From: Moorena sp. SIOASIH
Lineage (GTDB): Bacteria > Cyanobacteriota > Cyanobacteriia > Cyanobacteriales > Coleofasciculaceae
Length of the DNA: 64,000 nt
Direction: 5' to 3'
NCBI RefSeq assembly: GCF_010671925.1
Contig: NZ_JAAHIH010000005.1
Location: 62,001 to 126,000, forward strand
The notes under the pieces were generated by a model. The model had not been told where the DNA came from. It saw nothing but the letters and a program-made list of their open reading frames with translations, and did not search any database. Within the stretch, counting starts at the first letter, position 1, and each line of letters starts with the position of its first letter. The translations under genes and the position numbers were made by a program. Positions 34,148 to 43,829 of this stretch are shown one piece after another.

Positions 34148-34525
34148 ATGCTGACTGAATTTTTGCCCTTCCGATTCGAGGTCGATACTACAGCGATCGC
34201 GGGAGCATCTTTGTGGTCTCTAGCGCTATATTTAAGCCTCTCGTCCTTGAGGCAATGGATTATTGAGCAACTGAACCGCTGGTTTAACTTTGCTGAGGGA
34301 TTCTTTTACATCTCGGCTAAGGAATTTGAACGAACCCGCAAGGTCAGGGAATCTCAAAACGCTTTCTATGCGTCAATTGTCAGCATTGTGCCTTTTTTAG
34401 TTATTGGTGCAGTTTGTAACTACGGCGTGGAAATTAGCCTGGGACACAGTTGGGCAATCAGTATCGGGATTATTGCTTGTATGAGTTGTGGTGTCTATGA
34501 ATTAGGGCGTCAGTCTGGGAATTGA
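34148..34525 (+). CDS. Small membrane protein of unknown function
   Basis: 125 residues with three hydrophobic segments: AGASLWSLALYLSLSSL (about 19-36), ASIVSIVPFLVIGAVCNYGV (about 79-98) and SWAISIGIIACMSCGVYEL (about 103-121). A charged amphipathic stretch (AKEFERTRKVRESQN) lies between the first and second. No known family recognised. It begins 30 bp after the second HEARO-like RNA and is followed by a deleted IS605-type element, so it sits as an island among mobile DNA. Confidence 0.6.
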   Translation: MLTEFLPFRFEVDTTAIAGASLWSLALYLSLSSLRQWIIEQLNRWFNFAEGFFYISAKEFERTRKVRESQNAFYASIVSIVPFLVIGAVCNYGVEISLGHSWAISIGIIACMSCGVYELGRQSGN

Positions 34526-34547
34526 ATTTAGCTTCTAGCAAAAGAAG

Positions 34548-34965
34548 CCCCACAACGAACATGGGCAGCATGAGTGTGGGATTAATTTTGTGCCCCTTTC
34601 TGCATGGAATAAGGAAACAATTAAAATTGAAGATCGTATATACTAGATGTAGTAGGGAAAATAAATTAAGAGCTAACCGCCACCTACGTGCCTAAAAAAT
34701 AGAACTTATTGTATTGTTCCGGCGGGTCGGGGCATCCCTCAGACGAAACCTGATCAGAGGGTCGCCTTAATCAATAAGTTTTAAGCCTTTTCTGCATAGC
34801 CTGCTAACCATAAAGGCGACCCTCTGAATGCCGTAACTTCTGACCGTGTCGTTAATAAAGTAACCCGTGTATCCGTTTGCGCAGCGTCGGCGAAAGCCGA
34901 TACCGTTAGGTGGAGTTGGTAAGAAGCCCACACTGTAATCTTTGATTCAGTGTGGGAGTATGTCA
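34548..34965 (+). mobile_element. Internally deleted, non-autonomous IS200/IS605-type element
   Basis: The left-end hairpin CCCCACAACG...GTGTGGGAT and the right end (GAAGCCCACACTG hairpin, AGTATGTCAC) match the two TnpB elements. Between them only the 3' tail of a tnpB-like gene (GGTCGGGGCATCCC ... GGTGGAGTTGGTAAGAAGCC) remains, interrupted by the hairpin repeat at 34741-34842. The region that would encode the guide RNA is the part retained. Confidence 0.8.
34741..34842 (-). repeat. GAAGTTACCGTAAG-family hairpin element inside the deleted IS
   Basis: Read on the minus strand: CAGAAGTTACGG ... stem AGAGGGTCGCCTT / AAGGCGACCCTCT ... CAGGTTTCGTCT. The stem sequence is the GGGTCGCC version, shared with the copy at 33439. 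Confidence 0.85.
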
Positions 34966-35009
34966 CGTAGTCATTGGTCATTCTCGGGCGCGATCGCATA
35001 CTCTAACTA

Positions 35010-35224
35010 GGGCTTGCTGAATAAAAGTAGGAGGCTTGCTAGATAAGGGTTTCAAGCCTTTTTTTTTCCAATAAGTGCAAGGATTAAGCTTTATTATGCT
35101 CAAAACATGAGCACAAATGATGAAAATCACTGCTTGTCTTGCACAGATGAGCACTCCGGAACTATTGCTAGCATGCCTCTTGCCTCTTGCCTATCCCTAC
35201 CCAAATACTTTTTCAGCAGACCCT
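35010..35224. mobile_element. 215-bp MITE-like element with 6-bp target duplication
   Basis: Terminal inverted repeats GGGCTTGCTGAATAA and (reverse) GGGTCTGCTGAAAAA, flanked by TAACTA at 35004-35009 and 35225-35230. It ends right at the MoxR gene's stop. A similar left end, TAGGGCTTGCTGATTAA, lies at 13787. Confidence 0.65.
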
Positions 35225-35230
35225 AACTAA

Positions 35231-36187
35231 CTAATCTGGTATCCTGGTCTTGCTCAGGGCATCGTGATCCTGTTGAGTTTTGACTAGAGTTTCTAGATGA
35301 GGCAGATTGGCGGTCGGAGTTTCCCCTAATGCTTCAGCAGTACTGTGATTCCCTTGTTGATCCCGTTCCAACATTCTCAACCAATCCAAAAATTCACTAG
35401 TGCCTGGTATTTTTTGCCAACTTCTCAATTCCCGCAGTTCCCCAAATTTTTGGATAGCTGCTTCGGATAGGGGGGTAATCTCAGTTTTAAAATGACTCTG
35501 GATAATCTGTTTTAGAGTAGCCTTTTCTGGGAATTCAACGTAGTAAAATAAACAACGACGTAGGAAAGGTTTGGGCAATTCTTTTTCACTATTACTGGTG
35601 ATAATAATTAATGGTAAAAAATCTCTTCGTTCTTCTTTGGTTTTACCTTTTAAAGCATCAAAACGAACGTTGATTACTTCTTTAACTTGGAACTGCAATC
35701 GCTCCACTTCTAAGAGCAAGTCATTGGGAAAATCCCTATCTGCTTTATCAATTTCATCAATGAGAACCACCGAAGGAATGTCATTTTGTGATTGCTTAAT
35801 TGCCTCGCCCAACTCCCCTAGGGTAACATAATTTCTGCGGTACAAAGGTTGCCTGGGATTACCGGCAGTTTGACGTTCTTGAATGTCATACAACCGACCT
35901 ATGGCATCATAATCATACAGTAAATCCTGGGCTCGACTGCTAGAGCGGATGTAGCAGCTATAGAGGGGATAACCCAGTTCATAGGCAACCCCATAAGCTA
36001 AGCGCGTTTTCCCGCAGCCTGGGTCACCTTCTAATAATAAAGGACGACGCAGGTAGAGAGCAGTATTAACTGCATCTGCCAAAGCCTTAGAAGCAATGTA
36101 AGGTTCTGGCTCTTGCCATGCACCAGGAAGCGGTTTGTAGCGACACTTACCGTCACCTGTGTACTTTCGTCTGCCTAAGTCAGCCAT
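35231..36187 (-). CDS. MoxR-family AAA ATPase
   Basis: 318 residues. Walker A is LLEGDPGCGKTRLAYG, Walker B is VVLIDEIDKADRDF, and sensor 1 is IIITSNSEKELPKPFLRRC. The KALADAVNTALYLRRPLLLEG region is the typical MoxR entry. These ATPases act as chaperones for metal or complex assembly, often with a von Willebrand A partner, which I do not see here. It is transcribed in the same direction as the Afp15-like ATPase upstream, 245 bp away, and both may serve one assembly task. Its 3' end abuts a MITE-like element. Confidence 0.9.
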   Translation of the reverse strand: MADLGRRKYTGDGKCRYKPLPGAWQEPEPYIASKALADAVNTALYLRRPLLLEGDPGCGKTRLAYGVAYELGYPLYSCYIRSSSRAQDLLYDYDAIGRLYDIQERQTAGNPRQPLYRRNYVTLGELGEAIKQSQNDIPSVVLIDEIDKADRDFPNDLLLEVERLQFQVKEVINVRFDALKGKTKEERRDFLPLIIITSNSEKELPKPFLRRCLFYYVEFPEKATLKQIIQSHFKTEITPLSEAAIQKFGELRELRSWQKIPGTSEFLDWLRMLERDQQGNHSTAEALGETPTANLPHLETLVKTQQDHDALSKTRIPD

Positions 36188-36325
36188 AGCACCTTATATT
36201 AATTCATTAAAATAATTCTAAAAATAAGATAACAGTAATAAAGAGAAATAACTTGATCAATAATATGTTCGCGATCGCCTAAGGATTACAGTATTATACT
36301 TGTGGCTTAATCAGGTAAATAGCAC

Positions 36326-36376
36326 GTAAGCATTCAGCTATTAGCCTTGGCCAAAGGCCAACGGCTGAATGCTTAC
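36326..36376. mobile_element. 51-bp MITE-like palindrome with 8-bp target duplication
   Basis: Starts GTAAGCATTCAGC and ends GCTGAATGCTTAC (perfect inverted repeats), flanked on both sides by AATAGCAC (36318-36325 and 36377-36384). The second member of this family is at 53713-53841. Confidence 0.9.
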
Positions 36377-36432
36377 AATAGCACTAGGTAAGTCGTTAGT
36401 GTAAAACTGGCTGACTACTGACCGTGGCCGGA

Positions 36433-38562
36433 TTATTTAAGCGATCGCATCCCATCAGCCCATACCTTACCCATCTTCTGATACTCCCGGCGAGTTCCCT
36501 GTAACAAATGTTCCATCATCACTGCACTACCTGCTTCAGCTGCTAGAAAAGCTGCTGCTAGGGCAATATTCTTAATATTCCCTCCACTCAATTTGAACTG
36601 TCGTGCCAAAAACTCAAAATCTACATCTGCTGACAAGGGGATTTCCTCAGTCCAAATTCCCTCCCAAATGCGCCGACGACTAGCTTCATCTGGTGAGGGA
36701 AAGTGTACTGTAAAGGCTAACCTACGCACAAATGCCTCGTCTAAATTTTGGCGCAAATTTGTTGTCAAAATTGATATGCCCTCATATTCCTCCATCTTCT
36801 GCAACAGATACCCAACTTCAATATTGGCGTAGCGGTCATGAGCATCTCGAACTTCAGAGCGTTTGCCAAACAGAGCATCTGCCTCGTCAAACAGAAGGAT
36901 AGCATTGGCAGTTTCCGCAGCCATAAAAATGCGGTTAAGATTTTTCTCAGTCTCGCCAATGTACTTACTGACAACCTGGGATAAATCAATTTTGTATAGC
37001 TCAAGCTGTAGTTCATTAGCAATCACTTCCGCCGCCATGGTCTTACCTGTGCCTGGTGGACCTGAAAATAGTACATTTAATCCTTTACCAATAGACAGCT
37101 TGCGGTGAAAGCCCCATTTCTCATAGACAATATGACGATACTTGGCTTGATTACAAATTTCTTTAAGCTGAGCAAGTTGATCGGGGGGTAAGATAATGTC
37201 TTGCCAACTATACTTAGCGTTAAGTTTGCGAGCTAATTCAGTTAAATTGTTACCAGATTGGTCACGAGCCGCTGCCAATAAATCATTTAGGGTTGGCTTA
37301 ATTGTACTGTTTAATGGCAATTCCTCAAATTCGGCAGCAGCACCCCACAAAGCCTGATTACAAGCAGTTGTCACTGCTCCTGCTATTTGAGCTGAACTTA
37401 AGGTAAAACGATTGGCGAGGGTATCTAAGTCGCGATCGCTAAGTACAATTCCTTTAGTTTCTAAACTAGCTTGCCAGTAAACGCGCCGTTGGTAAAAATC
37501 CGGTGTAGCAAAAGGTACAGTAATCACACCCTGGAGATTGGTAAACTTGGGCACCCACGACTGTATTCCAGATAAGATTAGCACACCTTTTTCCTCAGTT
37601 AGTCTGTCAAGTAAGCTTTTATATAACAGATGCTGCTCTTTGGTCTGTAGTGAATCTAAACTTTCCAGACTTTCTAGATAGAGGATAGCATTGTGAAAAC
37701 AGGCTTGACGGAACAACAGTTTTAGCAGTTGGTCAAACTCTTGCTTAATTGCTAAAGCTTGAGCTAAATCCGCAATCAATAACGGCTTGTTCAGTTGAGC
37801 GGCAAGGGCGATCGCTCCACGGCGTTTTTCAGTAGAATGTAAACCAGAGAAATACAGATGTAGAGGCTGGTTGGTATGTTGAGCGTGTTTGACTAGCTTA
37901 GGAAGTATGTGTTTAATGTCATCCCTAATCGGTAACTTGTCCTCAACAGCAGGACTATCTATCAATTGACACCAAGATTCTAAACGCGGTTCAAGACTCT
38001 TCTGTTTTAACAGAGAATGGATAACCTGCTCGTCTAGCTTGAGATAATAGGATAATATTGGTGGTTTAACCTGATGAGGGTCAGGAATTAAGTGAAGTAA
38101 ACCATGTTTGATTAAGGGCGCGTCAGGAGCAAAATGAACTCGTTGCAACAGCTTGGCTTCAGCAGAGGGACATAGTAAATTTAAGGCTAAATCAATACTA
38201 GGTCGCCTGCGAGTGACATCATCCTGGAGATAGGCATACAGACGCTCATAACCTAAATCAATTTCTGGAGCCAGGGCAATCAGCATCACGTCTAAATCAA
38301 ATTCAGACAAACCGAAAGTCTGTTTCAGCCAGTTTAATGGTGTATTGTTAGTCTGAGCGGACTCAGTTTTTTCTGCATCTACTGCAAACAAAGGTATCCC
38401 TGGTTCACGATCTAGGAGTTGCTTGACCTGATCGCGATTAATACGAAGACCTCGATAAGGGTCAGTAGCTGCTTCTGAACCGTAGACAGCTTGTGCTGTT
38501 ATTACTGCTTGCTCTAGTAATTTATCTAGCCTTTTTAAGGCTGAGAGCAGATCGTCGAACAT
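36433..38562 (-). CDS. Large AAA ATPase with N-terminal winged-helix-like region (Afp15/eCIS ATPase-like)
   Basis: 709 residues. The N-terminal 400 residues include a degenerate ATPase-like part (APEIDLGYERLYAYLQDDVT) and the C-terminal AAA domain is intact: Walker A FSGPPGTGKTMAAEV, Walker B AILLFDEADALFGKR, sensor and Arg finger region TNLRQNLDEAFVRRL. The arrangement is that of the AAA ATPase found with extracellular contractile injection systems, but many cyanobacteria also carry it without such a locus. No tail, sheath or baseplate genes lie in this window, so its client is unknown. Confidence 0.85.
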   Translation of the reverse strand: MFDDLLSALKRLDKLLEQAVITAQAVYGSEAATDPYRGLRINRDQVKQLLDREPGIPLFAVDAEKTESAQTNNTPLNWLKQTFGLSEFDLDVMLIALAPEIDLGYERLYAYLQDDVTRRRPSIDLALNLLCPSAEAKLLQRVHFAPDAPLIKHGLLHLIPDPHQVKPPILSYYLKLDEQVIHSLLKQKSLEPRLESWCQLIDSPAVEDKLPIRDDIKHILPKLVKHAQHTNQPLHLYFSGLHSTEKRRGAIALAAQLNKPLLIADLAQALAIKQEFDQLLKLLFRQACFHNAILYLESLESLDSLQTKEQHLLYKSLLDRLTEEKGVLILSGIQSWVPKFTNLQGVITVPFATPDFYQRRVYWQASLETKGIVLSDRDLDTLANRFTLSSAQIAGAVTTACNQALWGAAAEFEELPLNSTIKPTLNDLLAAARDQSGNNLTELARKLNAKYSWQDIILPPDQLAQLKEICNQAKYRHIVYEKWGFHRKLSIGKGLNVLFSGPPGTGKTMAAEVIANELQLELYKIDLSQVVSKYIGETEKNLNRIFMAAETANAILLFDEADALFGKRSEVRDAHDRYANIEVGYLLQKMEEYEGISILTTNLRQNLDEAFVRRLAFTVHFPSPDEASRRRIWEGIWTEEIPLSADVDFEFLARQFKLSGGNIKNIALAAAFLAAEAGSAVMMEHLLQGTRREYQKMGKVWADGMRSLK

Positions 38563-38749
38563 GGCTTAGTTAGGTTGAAGTTTGTTTTTGGAAAATAGAC
38601 ATCTCCAGGAATTGCGAAGCAAGTCCATCACTAGCTTTGAGATGTTTGCGATTATTCACAAATGCGTTCACTTTAAACGAAATAATAAGGATTGGGGGTT
38701 CTTCAGTATCTAGTATGCTAAACTTATAGATAAAACCTTAAATAAAATC

Positions 38750-38967
38750 TGAGGGGGTGACATGAGCCCTAAAAACCTTACTATATAAGCCTTTGATGCC
38801 AATAAGCTATGGCTTGATACAGCCAATTGACCCTCCTTTAATTTTCTGGAAGCTCAAACCCTTATAACTACATCCAATGTCAGCCCAAAACAGCATGTAT
38901 CTTTTTATAACTGATGGGCTGAAATTATTACCCAGTAATGATTTTAGCGTGGATGTCACCCCCCCCA
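38750..38967. mobile_element. 218-bp MITE-like element with 11-bp target duplication
   Basis: Ends TGAGGGGGTGACAT (38750) and ATGTCACCCCC (up to 38967) are inverted repeats. TAAATAAAATC flanks it at 38739-38749 and 38968-38978. There is no coding capacity inside. Confidence 0.7.
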
Positions 38968-39212
38968 TAAATAAAATCAAGTAATGTATCCAATTATAGC
39001 AGTCCTAAATGATTCGTAAAAATCAACTTGGCTTAATTAATCGTTTATTTCCTATTATTTTTTTGTAAAAACACCATACTTATGAAGTTTATTAAAATCA
39101 AAAATTTATCTTTGAATAAAAAAAGTAAATAACCACTTAACTAACGGAAATGACCGTAATTTATACCAAAATTTTTTAATAAATTTTTAGCTTTTAACCA
39201 AATATCTTCAAC

Positions 39213-39255
39213 AGGTGCGACCCGTGGCGAATTAAATTCGACACGGGTCGCACCT
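39213..39255. repeat. AGGTGCG-family palindromic repeat
   Basis: AGGTGCGACCCGTGGCGAAT pairs with ATTCGACACGGGTCGCACCT. It lies within a short relic reading frame. Confidence 0.85.
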
Positions 39256-39533
39256 GAAGTAATGGGATCAATTTGTCTGGCATCACTCTTGTCAATCGTT
39301 CGATTAACTGTAATTGGGGTTTGATGATTACTCACATATTCTAGATAATAATAGAGTTTTTTTTGATATTATAAACTCCAATAAGATAATGATTATTGGA
39401 GTTTATAATATCAAAGGTGGTTTGTTTTTGGCAGTGGATAGCATCCAGAGTAAATACTTGATTCTGAAGGGGGCAAGTTCTTATAGCTTCTTGAACTTGG
39501 TGAATTTATGAACTTTTATTATTCTCAAGCGGT

Positions 39534-39580
39534 GCGACCCCGCGCTTTTTCAAAGCTAAGCGTGAACGCGCACCAAGAGA
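39534..39580 (+). repeat. GGTGCGACCCCGCGC palindromic repeat, copy 1
   Basis: GGTGCGACCCCGCGCTTTTT, then AAAGCTAAGCGTGAACGCGCACC. The near-identical inverse lies at 45679-45726. Confidence 0.8.
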
Positions 39581-41347
39581 AACGAGTTAAATTTAAAACT
39601 AACCCTAAATCCTGACTAAATCAATAAAATATTACCACACAATTTTTATAAAAATTGTGATATTGTTTTTAACAGTAATCTTTAACTTTATACCATCAAT
39701 AGCTATCCAATAGCTTAAGGAGTTATCAAAAGCCAAATGAATTGCTTAATGATTAAAAAATTATAATAAATTTGAGCAATTTACTCCTAGCATCACTCGT
39801 CGAATAGTTTAGTAATAAGTAACTATATCCGGTAAACTATTTAAGTTATTCAATAACAAATATTGATTAATTTTAGCAAAATTACCTAAAGATATATACC
39901 CAGTATATCCTTGCCAAATCCCGATAATGATAATTAAGACAAGCCTTGAACAAGGATGCCGTTGTCCTTGGATTTGACGAAAGTCGGATACAAAACCTTG
40001 AAAAGGGTCGCATTTATGGGTAATATTTTATGCATAAAATATTTTATTTGTGATAATGCAACCCGGTTATACTGTAAATTCAAATAATTTTTTGAGGGCT
40101 TACATTAGGCTATTCATAGATATTTATTTTTGATTATAGCAGTCGAAGTAAAGCTTAAGACATATTTCTGCTCCCTGCTCCCTACTCCCTGCTCCCTTTC
40201 AACCAAAATACTCTGTACTCAACTATACTTCGGTTGCTATAAATAGCGTTCGCTTTTATTTTACACTCTCGGCGAGCGCTTTTTGTTTTGGTGATATCAT
40301 TCAGTTTTTTATTCCGTTGCCCAAGCTTTTTGCGCTTAGAGAATTTAACGACTTTTTTCAGGTTAAAATACTTAATCAGACAAAAAAAGGGTGATTCCGT
40401 TACTCCAAGGCGGTTTCAAAACCTCAGAAAAAATTTTGACATCGACAATGAAACAGCCCTGCCTTACTAAGGGGGGTTAGGGGGGATTCCTGCTCCTCAC
40501 AGGGGTAGGTTTTTTACATTTGGGTAAAACATGGGACTTAACCTCATCAGAGGAAAAGGAAAACAACGAAGAAGCGATGCAGTGGCCTCACGGGGGTTTC
40601 CCCCACTCGCTATTGCCGTGGTTTTCCCTACTCGCTATTGCATCAAGACAATGATGATTTTTAACGACAAACCCCACACCCGACACCTCACCCCACACCT
40701 CACCCCACACCTGAGGTCAAAGTTAAAAACCTACCCTTATGAGGATTCCTGCTCCCCCTGCTATACTCACCAGGAAGTAAGTTATTCAACCGGATTTGAT
40801 AGTATTCTGTTTCTCTAGGAGCATTCAACGAATTGTTAAGAATACAGCCCAGTAAAAATAAAGGGTTTTACCGAGTTTTACAGAAGCAGATTATACCAAA
40901 TACGGCTGGTAAATCTACCATTACCGATAACTAAGCTATGGATGATGGCAGCCATGAAAAATTAATTATCAGCCAGGGAAATAAAGATATGATCAAAGCG
41001 GAGTCGGTATTCAGCAAAGATTTTGCAAAATTTTTGTTCAAGATGTTTATTGATGAAAAATATTGGGCAACAATAAGGACATGGCTCGATTTGAACCAAT
41101 AAAAGGCTATCTATACTTTGTTTACTGTTGAGTGTTGACTGTTCGTTAACTATTGACTACCCCCGGGATCTTCATTTATTAGTTAGATAGAGAGAATTAT
41201 ATAGGGATAAATTCTTTCAAAATCCGAATATTTGCCGAAAATTAGGCTCCGCTGCTCTACTGCTCTGCCCCCCTCAGTCTAAATCGAAAATGAAACAGCT
41301 CTGCCGATCTTCGGGGGTAATGGGGGGAGCAACTGTTGACAGTCAAC

Positions 41348-41441
41348 GGTTAAGACTCAACAGTGAAGCAAATTATACAGGTTACATCTTCATTGGTTAA
41401 CACTCAGCAGTCAAGCAAACTATACAGGTTACATCTTCATT
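41348..41441 (+). repeat. 47-bp direct repeat in the mscS upstream region
   Basis: Two tandem copies (41348-41394 and 41395-41441) sharing TATACAGGTTACATCTTCAT, ending 25 bp before the mscS-like gene. The duplication sits where a promoter or leader would be. Confidence 0.8.
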
Positions 41442-41466
41442 AACGTCTTATTAACACGAAAAACCA

Positions 41467-43299
41467 ATGATTCGTTACCGACAAAAGAAAATTAGCATTT
41501 TATTTGGCAGTCTCTTAATGGTTGGGGCATGGTGGTTACCGGTCCAAGCGAAACAGACCACTAATTTAATCTTAGAGAAAGCCGTTACCACTGACGATCC
41601 AACTATTCCGATTGAGGAGCTAGAGCTAATGCTCAAGCCCTTGACATTAGATGAGCTGGAGGGTGAAGCTCAGGCGTGGATGTTCTTGCTTAAAACTAAA
41701 GTTAAAGAACTTAGCGATGCTGAAATTGCTGTCAAGCGGAAAAATAGAGAGCTTCAACAAACTAAGGAAGCTGTTGATGCCCTAGAAGATGCCAAAGATG
41801 CTCTTGAGGAAGCGACAGATACTAAGGAAAAAATAGAGACTAAGGGATCGGCTAAGGATCGTATTAAAGCTTTAAAAGCTGCTGAAGATGCACAGGAAGC
41901 TCTCGAAAAAGCTCAGGAGTCAGTAGAAGAAGCAGTCAAAGAAGAGGAAAAGACCAAGCAAGATAAAACCTTGCAAGGGGCGATTGATAAAGCAGTTGAA
42001 GGTACTGAACAGCAGAAAGATAAAGCCAAAACCTCAAACGAAGAAGTTGCTAAGGTTCAAGAAAAGATTGGGACAATTAGCAACAAAATCATTACTGATG
42101 AACAACAGCAGAAAAAGACTCAACAGGGAATTGACCAAGCCAAACAAAACCTAGAAGAAGCGGTCGAGGCCAAGACCGAAGTTAAAAAGCAAGTTCTGGT
42201 CAACATGACTACACTGCGAGAGGAACGCACTGCTTTAAGCGATCGCTTTGAGGTCGTACTTGAAGAGCTGGAAACTAAAGGCGGTGATGTTGAGTTGTAC
42301 GACAAATACATCGATGCCATCAGTGGGATTAAGGTAGACGTAACCGACACTCAAGGAACCTGGATTACCATCGTCGGCTGGCTCCAGTCTAAAGAAGGAG
42401 GTCTGCGCTGGGCCAATAACATTGGCAAATTTTTAGGAATTGTCGCTGGCTTTAGCATCCTCTCCCTGATTGTAGGGACAGTCCTCGAGAAATCTTTGTG
42501 GATGTTCCCGAATATGTCAGCTATGCTGCGTCAGTTCGTGGTTAGGATAACCCGCCAAGGATTATTTGTGGTGGGTATTATTTTAGGTATCACTGCCCTA
42601 GAGGTTAGTATTGGTCCACTGATGGCCATGATTGGAGCTGCTGGTTTTGTGGTAGCGTTTGCGTTCCAAAATACCCTCGGTAACTTTGCCAATGGGTTAA
42701 TGATCTTGCTCTATAAACCCTTCGACGTGGGGGATATGATTGAAGTAGCTGGAGTAAAAGGTACGGTTAAGGATGTCAACTTAGTTTGCACCACCATCAA
42801 TACTTTGGAAAATAAAATCATTATCGTGCCGAACAACTCAATCTGGGGTAACGTTATTGCGAACGAAACCAGTAGCCCCATCCGCGCTATGTTCCTCACG
42901 GTAAGGATCAGCTACAGCAATAGTATTACTCAAGCCCTCCAAGTTCTTACGGATATTGCCAACTCTCATCCTTTAGTATTGAAAGACCCTGCACCTTGGA
43001 TTGACACTGGGGAATTGGCTGAATATGCTGTTAACATTTGGTTTATGGCATATACTAAGAAAGAGGATTACTGGACAGCCTATTGTGACATCAGCCGAAT
43101 TATAAAAGAGAGATTTGAACAAGAGGGGATTGTGATCCCACTGCCTCAGCAGGAAATATACATCAGCCAAGCTATGGCTAAGCAAGAGGGGAGTGGGGCA
43201 AAAACCTTGAAAGGCAATGACCTTACCCTAGAAGGAAGTCATGGCCAGATAGCAACTCCAAAGCCCCATAGCTCTTTCCCCAACGGTAATACAGCTTAA
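41467..43299 (+). CDS. MscS-family mechanosensitive channel with coiled-coil periplasmic domain
   Basis: 610 residues. Signal peptide ISILFGSLLMVGAWWLPVQA; residues about 60-270 are a long Glu/Lys/Gln-rich coiled coil. Membrane helices follow near 318-340, 365-385 and 388-405. The pore-lining helix and beta domain read MAMIGAAGFVVAFAFQNTLG and NGLMILLYKPFDVGD. This is the MscS core that opens on membrane tension to release osmolytes, here with a large extra-membrane sensor as in MscK/MscM-like channels. The extra coiled coil is the unusual part. The start ATG 41467 gives the signal peptide. Confidence 0.9.
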   Translation: MIRYRQKKISILFGSLLMVGAWWLPVQAKQTTNLILEKAVTTDDPTIPIEELELMLKPLTLDELEGEAQAWMFLLKTKVKELSDAEIAVKRKNRELQQTKEAVDALEDAKDALEEATDTKEKIETKGSAKDRIKALKAAEDAQEALEKAQESVEEAVKEEEKTKQDKTLQGAIDKAVEGTEQQKDKAKTSNEEVAKVQEKIGTISNKIITDEQQQKKTQQGIDQAKQNLEEAVEAKTEVKKQVLVNMTTLREERTALSDRFEVVLEELETKGGDVELYDKYIDAISGIKVDVTDTQGTWITIVGWLQSKEGGLRWANNIGKFLGIVAGFSILSLIVGTVLEKSLWMFPNMSAMLRQFVVRITRQGLFVVGIILGITALEVSIGPLMAMIGAAGFVVAFAFQNTLGNFANGLMILLYKPFDVGDMIEVAGVKGTVKDVNLVCTTINTLENKIIIVPNNSIWGNVIANETSSPIRAMFLTVRISYSNSITQALQVLTDIANSHPLVLKDPAPWIDTGELAEYAVNIWFMAYTKKEDYWTAYCDISRIIKERFEQEGIVIPLPQQEIYISQAMAKQEGSGAKTLKGNDLTLEGSHGQIATPKPHSSFPNGNTA

Positions 43300-43453
43300 A
43301 TCTGTAGACTAATCTGTAGAGGGTGATAGAATGCTTGCGCTCTCAATCAGGCGTCCAACATCTATCTAATTGGCACAACTGATTCCCAATCCGGGTGCAA
43401 TACTCTGGTTTAATTACCTTAATTAATTTATTTAATTCAGTCCCCAGAGCCTT

Positions 43454-43483
43454 GTAAAGACCTAGCATGCTAGGTCTTTACAT
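43454..43483. terminator. Perfect 30-bp palindrome after the MscS gene
   Basis: TGTAAAGACCTAGCA joins its exact reverse complement TGCTAGGTCTTTACA with no loop. It lies 155 bp after the MscS stop and 158 bp after hli (convergent), so it is probably a shared terminator or a small repeat. Confidence 0.6.
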
Positions 43484-43640
43484 TTGTCTAGCCGCAACAA
43501 TCGCCTCGTCAGGGCAAAGAGGAAATCCCACGCAGAGGTAGGTAGTATAACCGTCAACGGTCAACGGTCAAGCGTCAACAACCGTGATGGTAAGAGCAAA
43601 TAAATCTCAAGCTCCCTATCATTATATATTTAGAAATTCC

Positions 43641-43829
43641 TTAGAGTAGACCCAGCCAAGTCAACAAACCTTGACCAGTGAGCAACTCCAGTAACACGAT
43701 ACAAACTAAGGCAACCATGGCAAACCTGCCATTGATTTGCTCAGCATAGGGAGTCCAACCAAAAGCTGGTTCGGGTTGGTTAAAAGACTCCTGAGACGAT
43801 TCACTAGAATTGGGTGTTTCAGAACTCAT
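43641..43829 (-). CDS. High-light-inducible protein (Hlip), one-helix LHC-like
   Basis: 62 residues with the chlorophyll-binding motif EQINGRFAMVAL in a single membrane helix, preceded by a hydrophilic Ser/Pro-rich tail and FGWTPYAE. Hlips bind chlorophyll and carotenoid and protect photosystem assembly intermediates in the thylakoid membrane. Its ATG overlaps the sdhB stop by 4 bp, so it is translationally coupled to the upstream gene, an unusual partnership. Confidence 0.93.
   Translation of the reverse strand: MSSETPNSSESSQESFNQPEPAFGWTPYAEQINGRFAMVALVCIVLLELLTGQGLLTWLGLL

Larger units (their letters stand above)
38979..41347. other. Repeat-rich AT-rich intergenic region
   Basis: 2.4 kb without a convincing gene. 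It contains the palindromes at 39213-39255 and 39534-39580, an inverted repeat AACTCCAATAAGATAATGATTATTGGAGTT (39374-39403), and short G-rich remnants (AAGGGGGGTTAGGGGGGATT, 40469). A 65-codon minus-strand frame at 39141-39335 runs through the 39213 palindrome; its outer parts (MSNHQTPITVNRTIDKSDAR, LKNFGINYGHFR) may be a relic gene. Confidence 0.55.

Noticed and set aside
39314..40818. Three short plus-strand frames (39314, 40288, 40531)
   Set aside because: AT-rich or simple-repeat sequence such as repeated CACACCTCACCC; no coding signature.
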